Below, one piece after another: positions 11,956 through 23,437 of a DNA stretch of 64,000 nucleotides (position 1 is its first letter; each line of letters opens with the position of its first letter). The translations under genes and the position numbers were made by a program. The notes beneath the pieces are model-generated. The model had not been told where the DNA came from and ran no database searches. It saw nothing but the letters and a program-made list of their open reading frames with translations. The stretch comes from Anadara kagoshimensis (Eukaryota > Mollusca > Bivalvia > Arcoida > Arcidae): contig CM037870.1 of the NCBI GenBank assembly GCA_021292105.1, forward strand, positions 9,459,558 through 9,523,557, written 5' to 3'.

Positions 11956-12384
11956 TATGTCGAACTTCAAATATAACCAGGATAATAATGAATTAGAGTG
12001 TAGAGGGTTGACATATAAGGTGTTTAAAGAAACTTATTGCAATTCGAGTGTCGAGTTCACAACATCTATAAACACGCCTCTTACCTAATCCATTTGATTG
12101 TGTTATTTGCCACTTGTGACATAAACTTCGACAAATTTGGTAAAAAGTTAAGTGTGTGTATAATAAATATACTAAAATAGTCGGAGCAAAGACCCTTTGT
12201 ATATAATGAAGCAGATTAAATAATTGGGGACAAACATGTTAAATTACAACAATTGACCGAAATTAATTGATTCTTGCACAAGGTGTTATATATATTAAAA
12301 ACTATAAATGAGACGTCACTTATTTTATATAAAATTATGAATGAAGAAAAATGAAGAATTTTATATAAAACCCATAAATCAAAC

Positions 12385-12610
12385 ATATTTATCTATGTCC
12401 GAATTACTGTCCAGAAGTAAATGAATAATTTTAGAACTGACAAGTCAGGTTTGACACGTGAAATGCACCAGGGAAGTGAGGCCGGGTGCTCCGGAAGGGA
12501 AACAACCTCCTGTTCAGTTAAAATTTTGCTACACCCGTCACGTGTGTAATCAAAATTGTGAAAAAGGAACATGAAACTTTGGGACGTCAAATATATCCAA
12601 ATACAACTCC
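12385..12610 (+). mobile_element. Foldback element, partial arm
   Basis: Good match from ATGTCCGAATTACTGTCCAG through GACACGTGAAATGCACC, AAGTGAGGCCGGGTGCTCC, CCGTCACGTGTGTAATC and GGGACGTCAAATATATCC. Two - strand open frames here are shadows of this arm. Confidence 0.88.
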
Positions 12611-13051
12611 TGCTGATAGAAGTGAAACATCAAGAGAAAATTAAGAAATAGGGAGCTTCTTGCTTCTTTTATATTTTTCTTGGTTATGAAAATTTGAAAA
12701 TTTTGATTATTTGTAAGGTTTGCAATTGGTTTTGTTGAAGAAGTAAACAAGATGCATTTAATTCTTCTTTGAGAATTTTTGATATTTGATTTTAATGTTA
12801 GAATTAGAAGGAGAAGCAAAATAACCGAATTGTCTTCAGTGTATCTTCCACAAGCATTTAATTTATCTTTCCATTAAGTGGTCAGGAAGACAAACAGGGA
12901 CAAACATGATCCATAATGTGATAGATGTGTGTAAACTGTCCACAATAACACCAGATAACCTTTGACCTATATTATAAACACTGGACAATATATGTTTGTT
13001 GCAGGAAGCGACGAATTTAGTAGATGGACGGAAGTTTATATATTAGATTTT

Positions 13052-13124
13052 TTTATATTTCATAACCGGACTTTAAAACATAGGATGTTTATATTTCATA
13101 ACCGGACTTTAAAACATAAGATGA
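13052..13124. repeat. Tandem duplication of about 36 bp
   Basis: Two adjacent, nearly identical units centred on TTTCATAACCGGACTTTAAA. A + strand open frame here repeats the same peptide twice because of this duplication and is not a gene. Confidence 0.9.
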
Positions 13125-13164
13125 AATGTTACAAACAAAGTTTATTTAAAGTTTGTAATGATTC

Positions 13165-13250
13165 TTTCTTTATTATTATTATTTTTAATTGTTAAAAATA
13201 TTATTATTATATAATTATTATTATTTTAATATTTTTTTAATATTAAGCAA
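13165..13250. repeat. AT-only low-complexity run
   Basis: Interrupted (TTA)n/(ATT)n sequence with almost no G or C. Confidence 0.9.
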
Positions 13251-14961
13251 AAGCAAATGCTACGTTGATGAATTATTAGGTTAACTTGTAAAAAGATTTT
13301 AAACAAACATAACAATAAAGGTAAAGGGGTTTGCATTTAATTAAGCAAGAATATTTTATTGACAAAAATAAATTGTTAACATGCTCTTAATTTGTTCATG
13401 TATGATTTACAATAAATCGACTTATAAGTCTGTTTTACTTTCTATATAAAAACAACAGTAAACTTGTATAAAACAGAGCAAAGAATCCGGGGAATGATGA
13501 ATTGGTTATTTTAAGTCAATTTGTCCTAGTGTTAAATGTGGCACATACCATCAAGTCTCCGCGCTATAAATCTGTCAAATAGGGGCTAGTTTTACCTGCT
13601 GACAGGTAGCATGAGTGATTACAAGTTTTACCCTCTGACAGTAAAGTTTATTTCTTATCTTACTTGGGTGTGAAAAAATCAATATCTGCCTATTGAAATA
13701 TAGTGATATGTATTACTCTTAACCAGAAATACAGGTGAAATTGATTGCTCTCACCTGTGGATAGAATTATAGCTTCTTCTGTTTTTAATCTTTTTATGAA
13801 ACATCAAACAGATGGCTAATTTTAATTCACAGCTAGAGTTCATTGAATTTTACACAATATTATATCTCTTTAGTATCCTAGTTGTTAGGTTATCAGTACT
13901 GTTACGTATGGCTTAAATCGCCATATTTGACCCTAACTTTTGAAATAGGCTTTGAAAACAGTTGTACGAGATCTTGAGATTTGATTCAATCACAAAAGCA
14001 AATATCGGTATGTGTTTTAACGCTTATCTAGTCCTTGGAGCTTATTGCATATATTTATTATGTCATCGTACTTTCTAAACGTACTTTCTAAAATAATTAT
14101 AAGTTAAGCAAATATTATGATCACTTGACATATCCTTCCGTGGCCATTCAAATACAGGATTTTATAATTAATGGTCCCAGTATTTGTTTGTCCTTATTTT
14201 CTTGCTTTGTTTAATGTTCCTATCATTTTTTTAATATTGTTTCGTATTCTTGCTGATATTAATTATTACTTGATTAATATTTTTCAGATAATTTTTTGTT
14301 CTTGAATTATAAATGTACTTGGCGATCTAGAAAATCATTACACAAATTACAAAAATTAAATATCAGAATGATCTACAATGTTTTAGTAACCAATAGATAG
14401 TTTCAGCCAAATCTACTGCACATATTATATAGAAACAAATTAATGAGGAACCGTAAAAAGAAATAGATTTGCAAATATTATTCGTGAAAGTTTTAATAAT
14501 TATTCTTTAGTTATTTTCTGTTGAATCATTGGAAGACTGTCTTTGCGTAGGTCAATTTCTCATATCAGATGCTATATATAAGGTCGTAGAAAAGTTGAAG
14601 TTTTGGCTTATGATTGATCGTACCCCAAATCCGAGGCTAAGCCTTAATTCTTTATATGTCTCAGAGTTCCTAAATAACTACACACCTTTAAGGGTTATCA
14701 AGACAAATATCTGTTGACAATGGGAATTACCAAGATCACACGTATTCGAAAAAGCTGAAAATACCCAGTAAATCCCCTGGTATCGAATCTGAAGAATTAA
14801 GGAAGTTTGTCATTGTGCATTTGACAGCAGAAATGTTGATGTTAATGCAACGACAAATATCATTAACGATATGACCGTTAGGTTTAAAATTCATTTATGG
14901 TTTGTACTTTACTTTTTGGCCTGTTCTTGTTAACTTGAAGTAACATTGATCAATTGATTAC

Positions 14962-15007
14962 AGCACTATACGGTCGTTTCGTAATACAATTCCTCATCAG
15001 TAGCGCT
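14962..15007 (-). ncRNA. Hammerhead self-cleaving ribozyme, type I, copy on - strand
   Basis: Read on the - strand: stem I 5' strand AGCGCTA (15007-15001), core CTGATGA (15000-14994), stem II GGAATTGTATTAC (14993-14981), GAA (14980-14978), stem III AC/GT with a GACC loop (14977-14970), cleavage residue A14969 and stem I 3' strand TAGTGCT (14968-14962). Compared with copy 1, one stem I pair is G-U in place of A-U, so pairing is kept. Stem II has one G/A mismatch. The cleavage triplet is GUA, allowed by the NUH rule. The upstream segment to about 15077 matches the dispersed repeat. Confidence 0.85.
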
Positions 15008-15867
15008 TGCACCACAATTGTGAAACCAAAATTTTTTTCAAAGGTTTGGAAATTTATCCAAAGGATCAAAGGATATTTAACAAGATTTAGCAAAGGAAAT
15101 TCTTTGCATGGGAGATTATACTTAGTTTTTGAGGAAAAAGACACAATAATAATTTTTACTCCGCTTTAAATCCAACTTTATTTTTTCGCTTTCATACTTT
15201 CCTCACTTAACATAATAAAAACAAACGTGTTTTGTCCTTTTCTAATCGTTATGTTTTTCCAAGGCGCGTTGACAGTTATGGGTTTTGGCTAGGCGTTTTG
15301 TTTTTTCAATGTGCGTTGGCAGCTATGTGTTTTGCCAAAAGCGTTTCGTTTCAATGCCAAAAAATAAACTTTAAAAATGCAATTGGAAGAAGACTTGTTT
15401 AAATTTTGTGATCACATTAATTTTCTCCCACGCACCTATGTATTTACATGTTCTAGTAATGACTATTTATTGTTGAACTGATGTCAAAAATTAATGATGC
15501 ACATGAACGAAAGTACAATTAAATTGTCATTAAGTAATTCTTCATAATAAACTATAAATCCAAACCAATCCATTGACGTTGTATACAATGTTGGGTAAGG
15601 TCTGTGATTATATCTCACAAGCATGTTGCTATTCGTCCCATCACACCTTTAAAATTTTAGGGCTATGACAAGTTATTTAGCCAACTGATAAATTAATAAG
15701 CTTATCCAATGATGTAATTTTTAATCATTTTATATGGTGACTTTCATTCAGTAATTTATAATTTCTACAGTGTATTTATTTCGAGGTCTTGTGGAATATT
15801 CTTTTGGTCTTATAGTTATTATCATTTTGCTATTGTGAATTTCTGTTATGAAGTTGATACCATATTT

Positions 15868-16232
15868 ACACAAAAACACGTTAATGCATGTCCAAATCAC
15901 AATTGATGTTATCATTTAACGTTTTCCGTTTGAGAAAAGGGTCTCTTTTCTTTTTATGACCCTCATCACATTATTGTTGGTAAGTTTGATGTTGCTTTGT
16001 CCATGAATGCCTTGATATATTTGACTCCCAAAGTTCCATGTTCCTTTCACACAATTTTGATTACACACGTGGCGGATGTAGCTAGCTAAACAGGAGGTGG
16101 TTACCCTTCCGGAGCACCTGGCCTTACTTCCCTGTTGGAAGTTCACGTGTGCAACCTATTGTCAGTTTCAAAGTTTTTTATTTGCTTCTGGATTGTGATT
16201 CGGACATATATAAGTATGTTTGTTTTTATTAG
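15868..16232. mobile_element. Short foldback element with both ends
   Basis: The left end AAAAACACGTTAATGCATG with TCCAAATCACAATTG is followed, after an internal deletion, by a long right arm on the opposite strand. That arm contains TTACACACGTGGCGGATGTA, GCTAGCTAAACAGGAGGTGG, TTCCGGAGCACCTGGCC and the terminal GTATGTTTGTTTTTA. At about 365 bp it is an internally deleted copy that keeps both termini. The 76-residue - strand open frame is repeat-encoded noise. Confidence 0.85.
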
Positions 16233-17094
16233 TAATGTTAATTAAAATAGTAAGTTGGTATTTTCACACTTTCATGAAAAATATTCTTTTTTAAATCAGC
16301 AGAATGTGCGTATTTACTGCTATCCTTTAATTGTCCAACTTAGCGAAAAATAAACTATTCATCTTTCTAAAGTCTAGACAAAATCTGTTTATAAAATAAA
16401 CGTTCGTTATCAGAAACTCGATTAATAATAGTCCTTGATATTGGTCAAACTGTTATGTCTAAACGTCTAGACCAAGCTGTTCAGAAACAAACGTTTGCTA
16501 TCAACAATATTTGGCATGGAGAAACACTGGCCACCAAACGCTCTATTTTATGAAGGATATGTGTTTTGGTCGATGATAGACTATACTCACAGTTCCGTGA
16601 CCTCCAACGATGTTATAATTACAACAGTAAACTGACACGAGATATAATTACTAATGTTTCACGATGTACAATGAAGAATTGCCAAATATCTGCCGTCAGC
16701 CTAGACGAAAAGTTTATATAACAAAACACAATAAATAGTGTTTATTTGTAAATAAACTCAATGACAGGAAAAATGTGTTGCTCCGACAAGTAGTTAAAAT
16801 TCTCTTGTTGTAGGGATAGACTAAAAGAACGAATTGCGTTGTATCCTATTTTTTTCCAAAACTTAAAATTAGCTTTTTACCATACGAAATATTGGTGCAA
16901 TTTGTCAGCATTTGTAGGAAGTCATTTGTAGCCGAAAACAATGTATATACTTGGAACTAACAGTCAAAGGAAAAAAACCCAAAAAGTTTTATGTCCTCTA
17001 TAAAAATATTGTTGATCAGTATAGTGTCTTTATTTTAAAAATACCTTTGCTAAATTAAACGGAGCAAAGTTCCATTTTCTTTTACTTTCTGTTA

Positions 17095-17265
17095 TTTTTA
17101 AATTTCAAACGTTGCGTGTGTAGCTAGAAGGAGCTTATTTCCCTTCCAGAGCAACCGGTCTAATCCTGATGGAAGATCACGTGTTTTAATTAACATGCAT
17201 GTTTTCAAAGATTGTACATTGTTTTTTATTTTTATTGTGGTTTGAACACAAATGGGTATGTTTTT
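17095..17265 (-). mobile_element. Foldback element, partial arm
   Basis: Contains GTGTAGCTAGAAGGAG, TTCCAGAGCAACCGGTCTAA, a GGAAGATCACGTG block and an ACACAAATGGGTATGTTTTT end. It is diverged from the better copies. Confidence 0.7.
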
Positions 17266-17619
17266 GGTTGATTTAATTAAATTCCCTACTTTGGATTCGT
17301 TTCAAATTTAATGACTTTTATGACAATTGAAATGGGAGTTTAGTTTTCCAATTAAAGTTCCATTTCGAATATTGACTTGAAACGTTGTGTCGTTTCAAAG
17401 TGACGCCATGTAGTAACATATTGTGACTCATTTTAGATTTCTCAATCATGAAGCTGTGATTTGTTCACACCTAGTGCACGTAATTGGACTCGTATCAAAG
17501 GAAGAATAATTTAATGATTTCTCAAATTGCCTCCGAGAAGGAAAAAACCTCGGAGAATGAAACACTGTACTCGTAAAGCTGTATTACGTAAAACATTATT
17601 AAAAGCCCACGTATATATT

Positions 17620-17775
17620 GTATGTATATCAAAAACAAACATACTGATCCATGTCCGAATCACAACCCAGAAGCAAAGTAAAAAAAACTTTGAAACTGAC
17701 AAGTTAGGTTAATTACATGAACTTTGTCAGGGAAGTGAGGCCGGGTGCTTCTTAAGGGTAACCATTTTGCTTTAA
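17620..17775 (+). mobile_element. Foldback element, partial arm
   Basis: Begins at the family end ATCAAAAACAAACATACTG, continues with TCCATGTCCGAATCACAACC, AACTGACAAGTTAGG, AAGTGAGGCCGGGTGCTTC and stops within the arm. The small basic open frames on both strands here are part of or next to this repeat. Confidence 0.85.
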
Positions 17776-19691
17776 AAATCAAACTTATACCTGCAGTTAT
17801 TTAGTTTAAGACATTTTGAGTAAACGATTTTATTTGCTTCACTCTTCCATTGATTTTAAAAGGCATAGTAAAATTAAATGCCTTCTACACGTATCTCGTA
17901 AAAACCTCGTATGTAGTATATTTCAAAACATCACGTATGAAAGTATTGGGTTAGCTTTGCTTACCTTAATTGACTCCAAACAATTTATCTTTAAATTGTA
18001 GAATTAATATAATTATACAATGATCATATTATTAAAATAGATATAGATTTACAGCTTTATTTCATCACCGACGTATTTTAATTATTACTAAACCAGTTTT
18101 AATTTTGAAACACTAGACGACAAAATTATGGAAATCCGAATATTTTAAAGATGTTGAAATGAGAAATTTATTTAACCAAATCCAACATTAACAACACTTT
18201 GAACGATTAAGCATAGCTTTGTGTTTTTGAGAAATATTTAAATTAGTCATCACCTATTATTTTGATTAAATGTGTAATGTATCCTTATATCATCTGAATA
18301 GTAGAAATGTGGTGTGAAAACCTCGTGTACAAACGGATTGTTTCAAGGTGTTTTACCTTTTAAATTGTGTTTCCTCTCATTAGTAGAAAACAAAGTACTT
18401 CGAAAAATTTCTGGAATTTTAAAAACTTTTATTTGGTTAATAAGACATGTAATTATTATGATTATTTTTGTATTTATTCTCCCCAGTACACTGTATAACT
18501 ATACTAAACATTTCCTTATTTTCACACAAATACGTGTTTGAAATAAAATACAAGTGAAATGAAAATTAATGGTGAAAGTTAGAATTAAATGCATTGGTTA
18601 AACAAGTTGTTTGCCCATGTCATATTTTGTATGAATCGTCATATTTCACCTCCATTAAGTTTAAATTGTCCCATTTATAACTAGAGTGTGGCATTTTTGA
18701 CACTTTCTTCTACTAAAATCTATCCTTTTTGATTTTTAGCCTATAACTTACAAAATGATATTAATTTGTATCACCCTATGAGATAAGGATGTAAACAGTA
18801 TTTAATGGTTACTTATTAAAGGAAATCCAGCGTTATGGGGAACAACAGTCCACGATGACATATTTACACAGAACGCATCCGTCAAATGACTGACACAACA
18901 TAGATATATATGTATACATATATATGGTTTTTTCTTTAAAATGGCACTTAGTTGCCTTTATCAATCATCTGATACATAAGTAAGCCATCTCAGAAAAATT
19001 TACCAGTTACACATTCTTTAAAATAAAACTTTTCTTTTGGCAGATTTTACTTCAAAACGGAATATGAGGCCTAACTTGGAAATAGAAAGAAACTATAACA
19101 CACCAAACATAAAAAGACAAACATTAGTCATAATAAAGAATTAAATAAACAAATGTATTGTTTGTAACAGTATGTACTTAAGTCTTTTGTAGAAGGCATC
19201 TTGTATATCTTGTCACGTGGCCAGCATGAATTTCAAACTGATGTCACCAACTGAGCGATCGTTTGACGTAACCGGCGAATGTTGTCTCGGACTTCAAATT
19301 GCGGAGAGCATTTTTATTTCAGGTCACAAAATCGAGTTTCAATTCAAACCTATAACTATTAATTAGAACAAACTAATTAAATGTTTTTATATTACGAAAT
19401 TTGTATGCATTAACTGTTACGGCCATTTTTTAATTCCAAAATTTAATATATTATTTTTTCGATGGATTATTTTTAACTCAAGCAATACTATCAAATTAAA
19501 AAATTAATTAAAAGTAAAGCTCAATTATACTTATATTGATTTCAAGATATTCACTCAACTTCATAATGATTTTATATTTAAGCCTTCCTAATTTAGCACT
19601 TCTTCAACAAAACAGTTCTGAAATACGTAATATATTAAAAATACATAAATGTGTTCAGATTTTATAGGAATCTGTATCAATACCTAGTAAA

Positions 19692-19734
<43 letters not shown>
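19692..19734. repeat. (AC)n microsatellite
   Basis: Uninterrupted AC dinucleotides for about 42 bp. Confidence 0.97.
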
Positions 19735-19736
<2 letters not shown>

Positions 19737-21206
19737 GATCAGATAGTAGCCCTGGTGAAATCTGTCATCACGAGTTTACTCATTGTGTAAACAGTATCAT
19801 ACAGTTTATATAAACTTTCGTGTATTTGTTTGCATTTAACATATTTCTTCATTTAATACTCCAAAGAAGACTTTATGTATATACGATATAGACCAGCCAT
19901 TTCTTACTACTATCCACAGATTGGTATGGTAAAGTAATCTTTTGATTTTTATACACGTGAAATTGAAATTTTGTTAATTGCAGGGATGAGAACATGAATT
20001 GAACATTAACACGCCATTAAATCTCTCAGATCTCTATGTAAAGTTACAGTTTTCTGCTTTAATGGTGGAGTTATGGTGATCTGTTCAATACTATCTACAA
20101 AAAAAACAATAAACATTTCTAATTTACATGCAGTACAATTATGTATATTACGCATTTGTTTTTCAGAGGCGGTTTGAAAATGCAATGCAATGAAATACAC
20201 TAATCAAGAGTCGGGTTTGCTAAGTTTCATTAGGAAAGCTAAAATTAAAATTTTCATTTAATTTTAGTGTATGGTGACTATTTTATCTCAAGCAATAAAC
20301 TTTTACTCCGCAAGTGATAAAAACACAACAAATTGAGAAAATCTAAGAAGATAAGACTAAATTAAATAAATAATAAAAAATACAAGAAATTAAAGAAATA
20401 AATAAAGCAAGCTTAATTGTATTCTTCGAAAAAAGTTTAAAATAAATAAATAAATAATATTCATTCTTATATGTCAAGAAAAAAGTTCAAACAAAATGTC
20501 ATTTTGCACATTTGAGGTGAGAGACAAGGTGGTTTAGTGTTGCTTATACTGTTGTTTCTCTTACTGTTAATCTTGATATATTGATTTTAATCTGAGACCA
20601 GTTAACAGACTTATCGCGACTCTTGTTTTAAAATGTTTGTTATAAAAATAATTGAAGGTCATTAAAGGCTAACGCAATTGTTTAATGAGCCTCAACCCAC
20701 GAGCTCTTGTATACAGGAGTCAAAGAAACACCTTGAAATGCGGAAGTGAGGAAATAGTCCCGATGACTTCCGATGAATCACGGAACATGGTAAACATGAG
20801 ATTGATGTTGTTAGTTTACACACACATGAACCAAAGATTGATGTAAATACATAAAAAGTAATAAAAATACACCGCAATAAATTTAAAATGTCTTAATTTA
20901 TTAAAAGTTCGTTTGAAATTTAAATTTATCGCACACATATCCAGGTGATTAAAGCTGTGTGATTTAAGGTGGGGCGGCAAACTTCTACCATGTCCCTTTG
21001 TTTTACATGATATCATTATGTAGCAGTTACGAGGACCTTTAAATAGCTTCAAAACATTTAAAATTTCTTTGATGTTAAAAAAATCCAACACGTGTTTGGG
21101 TGCGCCAGTGTTAAATATGATGAAACCAATTGAGGACGTAATGTTTTATCACAATATGATGGAGGTTGAACTATGGAAACGAGTACAATGCGTTAACAAA
21201 ACGTTA

Positions 21207-21351
21207 ATAATCAAAAACAAACATACTAATCCATGTCCGAATCACAATCCAGTAGCAAAGTAAAAACTTTGGAACTGACAAGTTAGGTTAGACACGTGAA
21301 CTTCCACCAGGGAAGTGAGGCCGGGTGCACCTCCTGTTTAGCTAGCTACAT
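21207..21351 (+). mobile_element. Foldback arm, left part, interrupted by the hAT insertion
   Basis: Starts at ATCAAAAACAAACATAC and runs through ATGTCCGAATCACAATCC, GACACGTGAACTTCCACC, AAGTGAGGCCGGGTGC and GTTTAGCTAGCTACAT. The arm is cut at 21351 and continues at 22561 with ACATCCGCAACGTGTGTAAT. Confidence 0.9.
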
Positions 21352-21901
21352 CATGGCCGTAACTACCATTGAGGCAAGTGAGGCAGTTGCCTCACCTAGA
21401 ATTCTGCAGATTTTTTTAACCGATTTAAGATTTTATGGGAAACAGACAATAACAATAAAAAAACTTGCCCATATAAATTATCGTTTCCTAGAGGAAATAA
21501 AACCGTTGTTTTATGGGTCGTATTTGATCCCATGTAACATTGACAAGATTACCCCAGAGATAGTTGTTAGTATAAGAGACATCTATGGTGCAGATTTGCC
21601 ATATTCCGACAACTTTCCTCAAGAGATTGATAGGTGGTTAACTAGATGCAGAAACGGCAATTTAGATGCAAAATCTTTGCTAGATACCATGCCATTAGCA
21701 GACAAGACATTGTATCCGAATATTCACATTATAGTCAAACTTTTACTCACTATCCCTGCATGTTCATGCTCATGTGAGAGATCATTCTCTGCCATGAGAC
21801 GACTGAAAGTGTGGAATAGATCAACAATGACTGGAACTCGGTTCTGTAGCCTGTCACTGTTACATATTCACCGTGATGATGCTATTGGATGTAGTTATTA
21901 G
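21352..21901 (+). pseudogene. hAT-family transposase fragment (C-terminal dimerisation domain)
   Basis: The open frame ends in a segment reading LLTIPACSCSCERSFSAMRR, then LKVWNRSTMTGTR and LSLLHIHRD. This is the hAT C-terminal dimerisation region, with its ERSFSAMRRLK core and LALLH-like helix, seen in ZMYM1-like/P52rIPK-like animal transposases. The upstream BED-type zinc finger and the DDE catalytic core are absent. The preceding ATG belongs to the foldback arm, so the apparent 201-residue start is accidental. The fragment alone could not transpose anything. Its retention in frame is most simply chance or recent origin. Confidence 0.85.
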
Positions 21902-22458
21902 ATGAAAATCTTCAGTCGTCGACATTTTCATTTATTGTAGTAATAATATTAGTATGCATAATTATATCTGTCACCAACAAGTAACCCAGCTTGGTCTTTT
22001 TTTCTACATATTCTAAAACTTTAAAAAAAACCATTTTTTCTTTATGTATGTAAAAAAAGTCATAAGGGAAGATTTAAATGCAACACATGATGTTTAACTA
22101 CACTATTCACAGAATTTATTTTTATAGAGGACGTTAAGTCACTTTTGGTAGGCGGCACTTCGGTGCCTCATTGAAGAATTTCACCAAAACTGACTAGATG
22201 AACATATCCAATACATCCGGAGATGCTAGCTCAAACTTTGGCATTACACTTGAAGCTTTATCAACTTGATCTATTTTTTCAGATCATTCCCTTCTTTCTT
22301 TTTTATACCGGGCTTCTATGACTTTGGGACTATCAAATATTTTATTTTCAGTTACAACCCATTTTGATATCAAAATACATGAATTGAGTAAACATCTTTT
22401 AGCCTTTAAAATGCCAGAAAAATGCAGGAATTTGGCTTAAAGTTTTAAAAATTTTCCG

Positions 22459-22493
22459 AGGGGGGGGGGGGCATGCCCCCGCCCCCCCCCCCT
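22459..22493. repeat. Near-perfect G-run/C-run palindrome
   Basis: Twelve G at 22460-22471, a short GCATGC-type centre, then five C, one G and eleven C through 22492. The two halves can pair into a hairpin, and either strand could also form G-quadruplex structure. It lies inside the hAT-derived element. Confidence 0.9.
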
Positions 22494-22560
22494 GGATAAA
22501 CGCGCCTTTGGCGCATCAAATTTCTGCCTCACATACAATCAAGCCCTAGTTACGGCCATG

Positions 22561-22735
22561 TACATCCGCAACGTGTGTAATAAAAATTGTGCGAAAGGAA
22601 CATGGAACTAAAGGACGTCAAATATATCCAGGGCAATCCTGGACACAGAGACATCAAACTTATCAACAATACTGTAACGACGGCCATAAAACATTTTGAG
22701 GGCCTTGATCTTTTTTGCAACACAATTGCTCATAA
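22561..22735 (+). mobile_element. Foldback arm, right part after the hAT insertion
   Basis: Continues the arm cut at 21351: CCGCAACGTGTGTAATAAAA, AAAGGAACATGGAACT, GACGTCAAATATATCCAGG, ATCAAACTTATCAACAATAC and AAACATTTTGAGGGCCTTGA. It ends where the family's inner region would begin. Confidence 0.88.
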
Positions 22736-22969
22736 ATCCGCCAACTAAGCTCCTATAGTTGTGCGTTTATATTGAAAACATTTGTCTGCCCCATTGAAGA
22801 ATTGTATCCGAGATATTGAACTGAAACTAGTCGTTGACCGTTGTACCATCTCCTGTTTTATTGAAGATGTTCATTTAGCGGTCTGAAAACACCAATATCA
22901 ATTCAATGTTCCTTGTAAGTTGTTACTTATTTTAATGTTTTTCCTGATATGTTTTTTATTATGTTCCAG

Positions 22970-23437
22970 GTTGTGAAACATCACGTTAATACCACTTGTA
23001 AATGTCATGGTGTGTCTGGATCGTGTACAGTGCGGACATGTTGGCTACAGTTGTCGCCAATTCAAAAAATAGGACAAGTTTTAAAACGAAAGTATGAAAA
23101 GGCGTCTGTTTTCACAGAGACAAACGAAGCCAATACTAAATATAACATACCAAAACGACGACGGAAACATTCTCGGCATCTTCGTGCTATAAAATCGTCA
23201 ATGGATTTAAAATATATTGACCCATCTCCCAGTTACTGCCTAAAGAGCAGGTACTCCGCGGGAACAGTGGGGAGACAATGTGATAAAAATACGACTTGTC
23301 AATCACTTTGTTGTGGGCGTGGTTATAATGTTCAAACCAGAATTGTAAGACGTCATTGTCAGTGTCAAGTGATATGGTGTTGTGAGTTTAAATGCAAAGT
23401 GTGCCCTTCAGAACAAGAAATATACACTTGTAAATGA
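22970..23437 (+). CDS. Wnt9: Wnt9, terminal exon
   Basis: The last exon of a secreted Wnt ligand, 155 residues to a TGA stop. It begins right after a TTATTATGTTCCAG acceptor with VVKHHVNTTCKCHGVSGSC; the ATG at 22949 is intronic and not the start. Residues 10-19 form the Wnt hairpin CKCHGVSGSC whose first serine is the palmitoleoylation site in studied Wnts. Asn7 is an N-glycosylation sequon. A lysine/arginine-rich linker (about residues 50-75) is followed by the cysteine-rich C-terminal domain, with SPSYC, CCGRGYN, CQCQVIWCC and a final YTCK. Length, cysteine pattern and the TVRTCW segment fit Wnt9. Phase 0 joins cleanly to the exon ending at 9785. In many lophotrochozoans Wnt9 lies beside Wnt1, Wnt6 and Wnt10, but none of those is in this window. 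Confidence 0.95.
   Translation, partial: VVKHHVNTTCKCHGVSGSCTVRTCWLQLSPIQKIGQVLKRKYEKASVFTETNEANTKYNIPKRRRKHSRHLRAIKSSMDLKYIDPSPSYCLKSRYSAGTVGRQCDKNTTCQSLCCGRGYNVQTRIVRRHCQCQVIWCCEFKCKVCPSEQEIYTCK

Larger units (their letters stand above)
21352..22560 (+). mobile_element. Non-autonomous hAT-derived transposon, 1.2 kb
   Basis: It interrupts a foldback arm. The terminal inverted repeats are CATGGCCGTAACTA at 21352-21365 and its complement at 22547-22560. The flanking direct repeat TACAT occurs at 21347-21351 and 22561-22565, as expected from a target-site duplication. Five bp is shorter than the 8 bp usual for hAT, which is noted as odd. It keeps only the C-terminal end of a transposase and a GC-rich hairpin, so it is an internally deleted derivative. 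Its insertion postdates the foldback element. Confidence 0.82.
9786..22969 (+). other. Wnt9: Wnt9 intron, 13.2 kb, repeat-rich
   Basis: Bounded by GTAGGT at 9786 and ATGTTCCAG ending at 22969. It holds several foldback elements, a small direct repeat near 13.05 kb, an AT-rich run, a hammerhead ribozyme on the - strand, an (AC)n run and a nested hAT-derived element. No other exon was recognised. The exons on either side join in phase without any missing Wnt residues. Confidence 0.85.

Noticed and set aside
15916-16146. Recurring small open frames beginning MNFQQGSKA/MNFHQGSEA-type
   Set aside because: All are the same foldback arm read in one frame. The peptide is not kept where the DNA shifts frame.
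17527-17712. Small basic protein starting MPPRRKKPRRMK
   Set aside because: Most of its length is a foldback arm; the opposing strand also has an open frame over the same bases.
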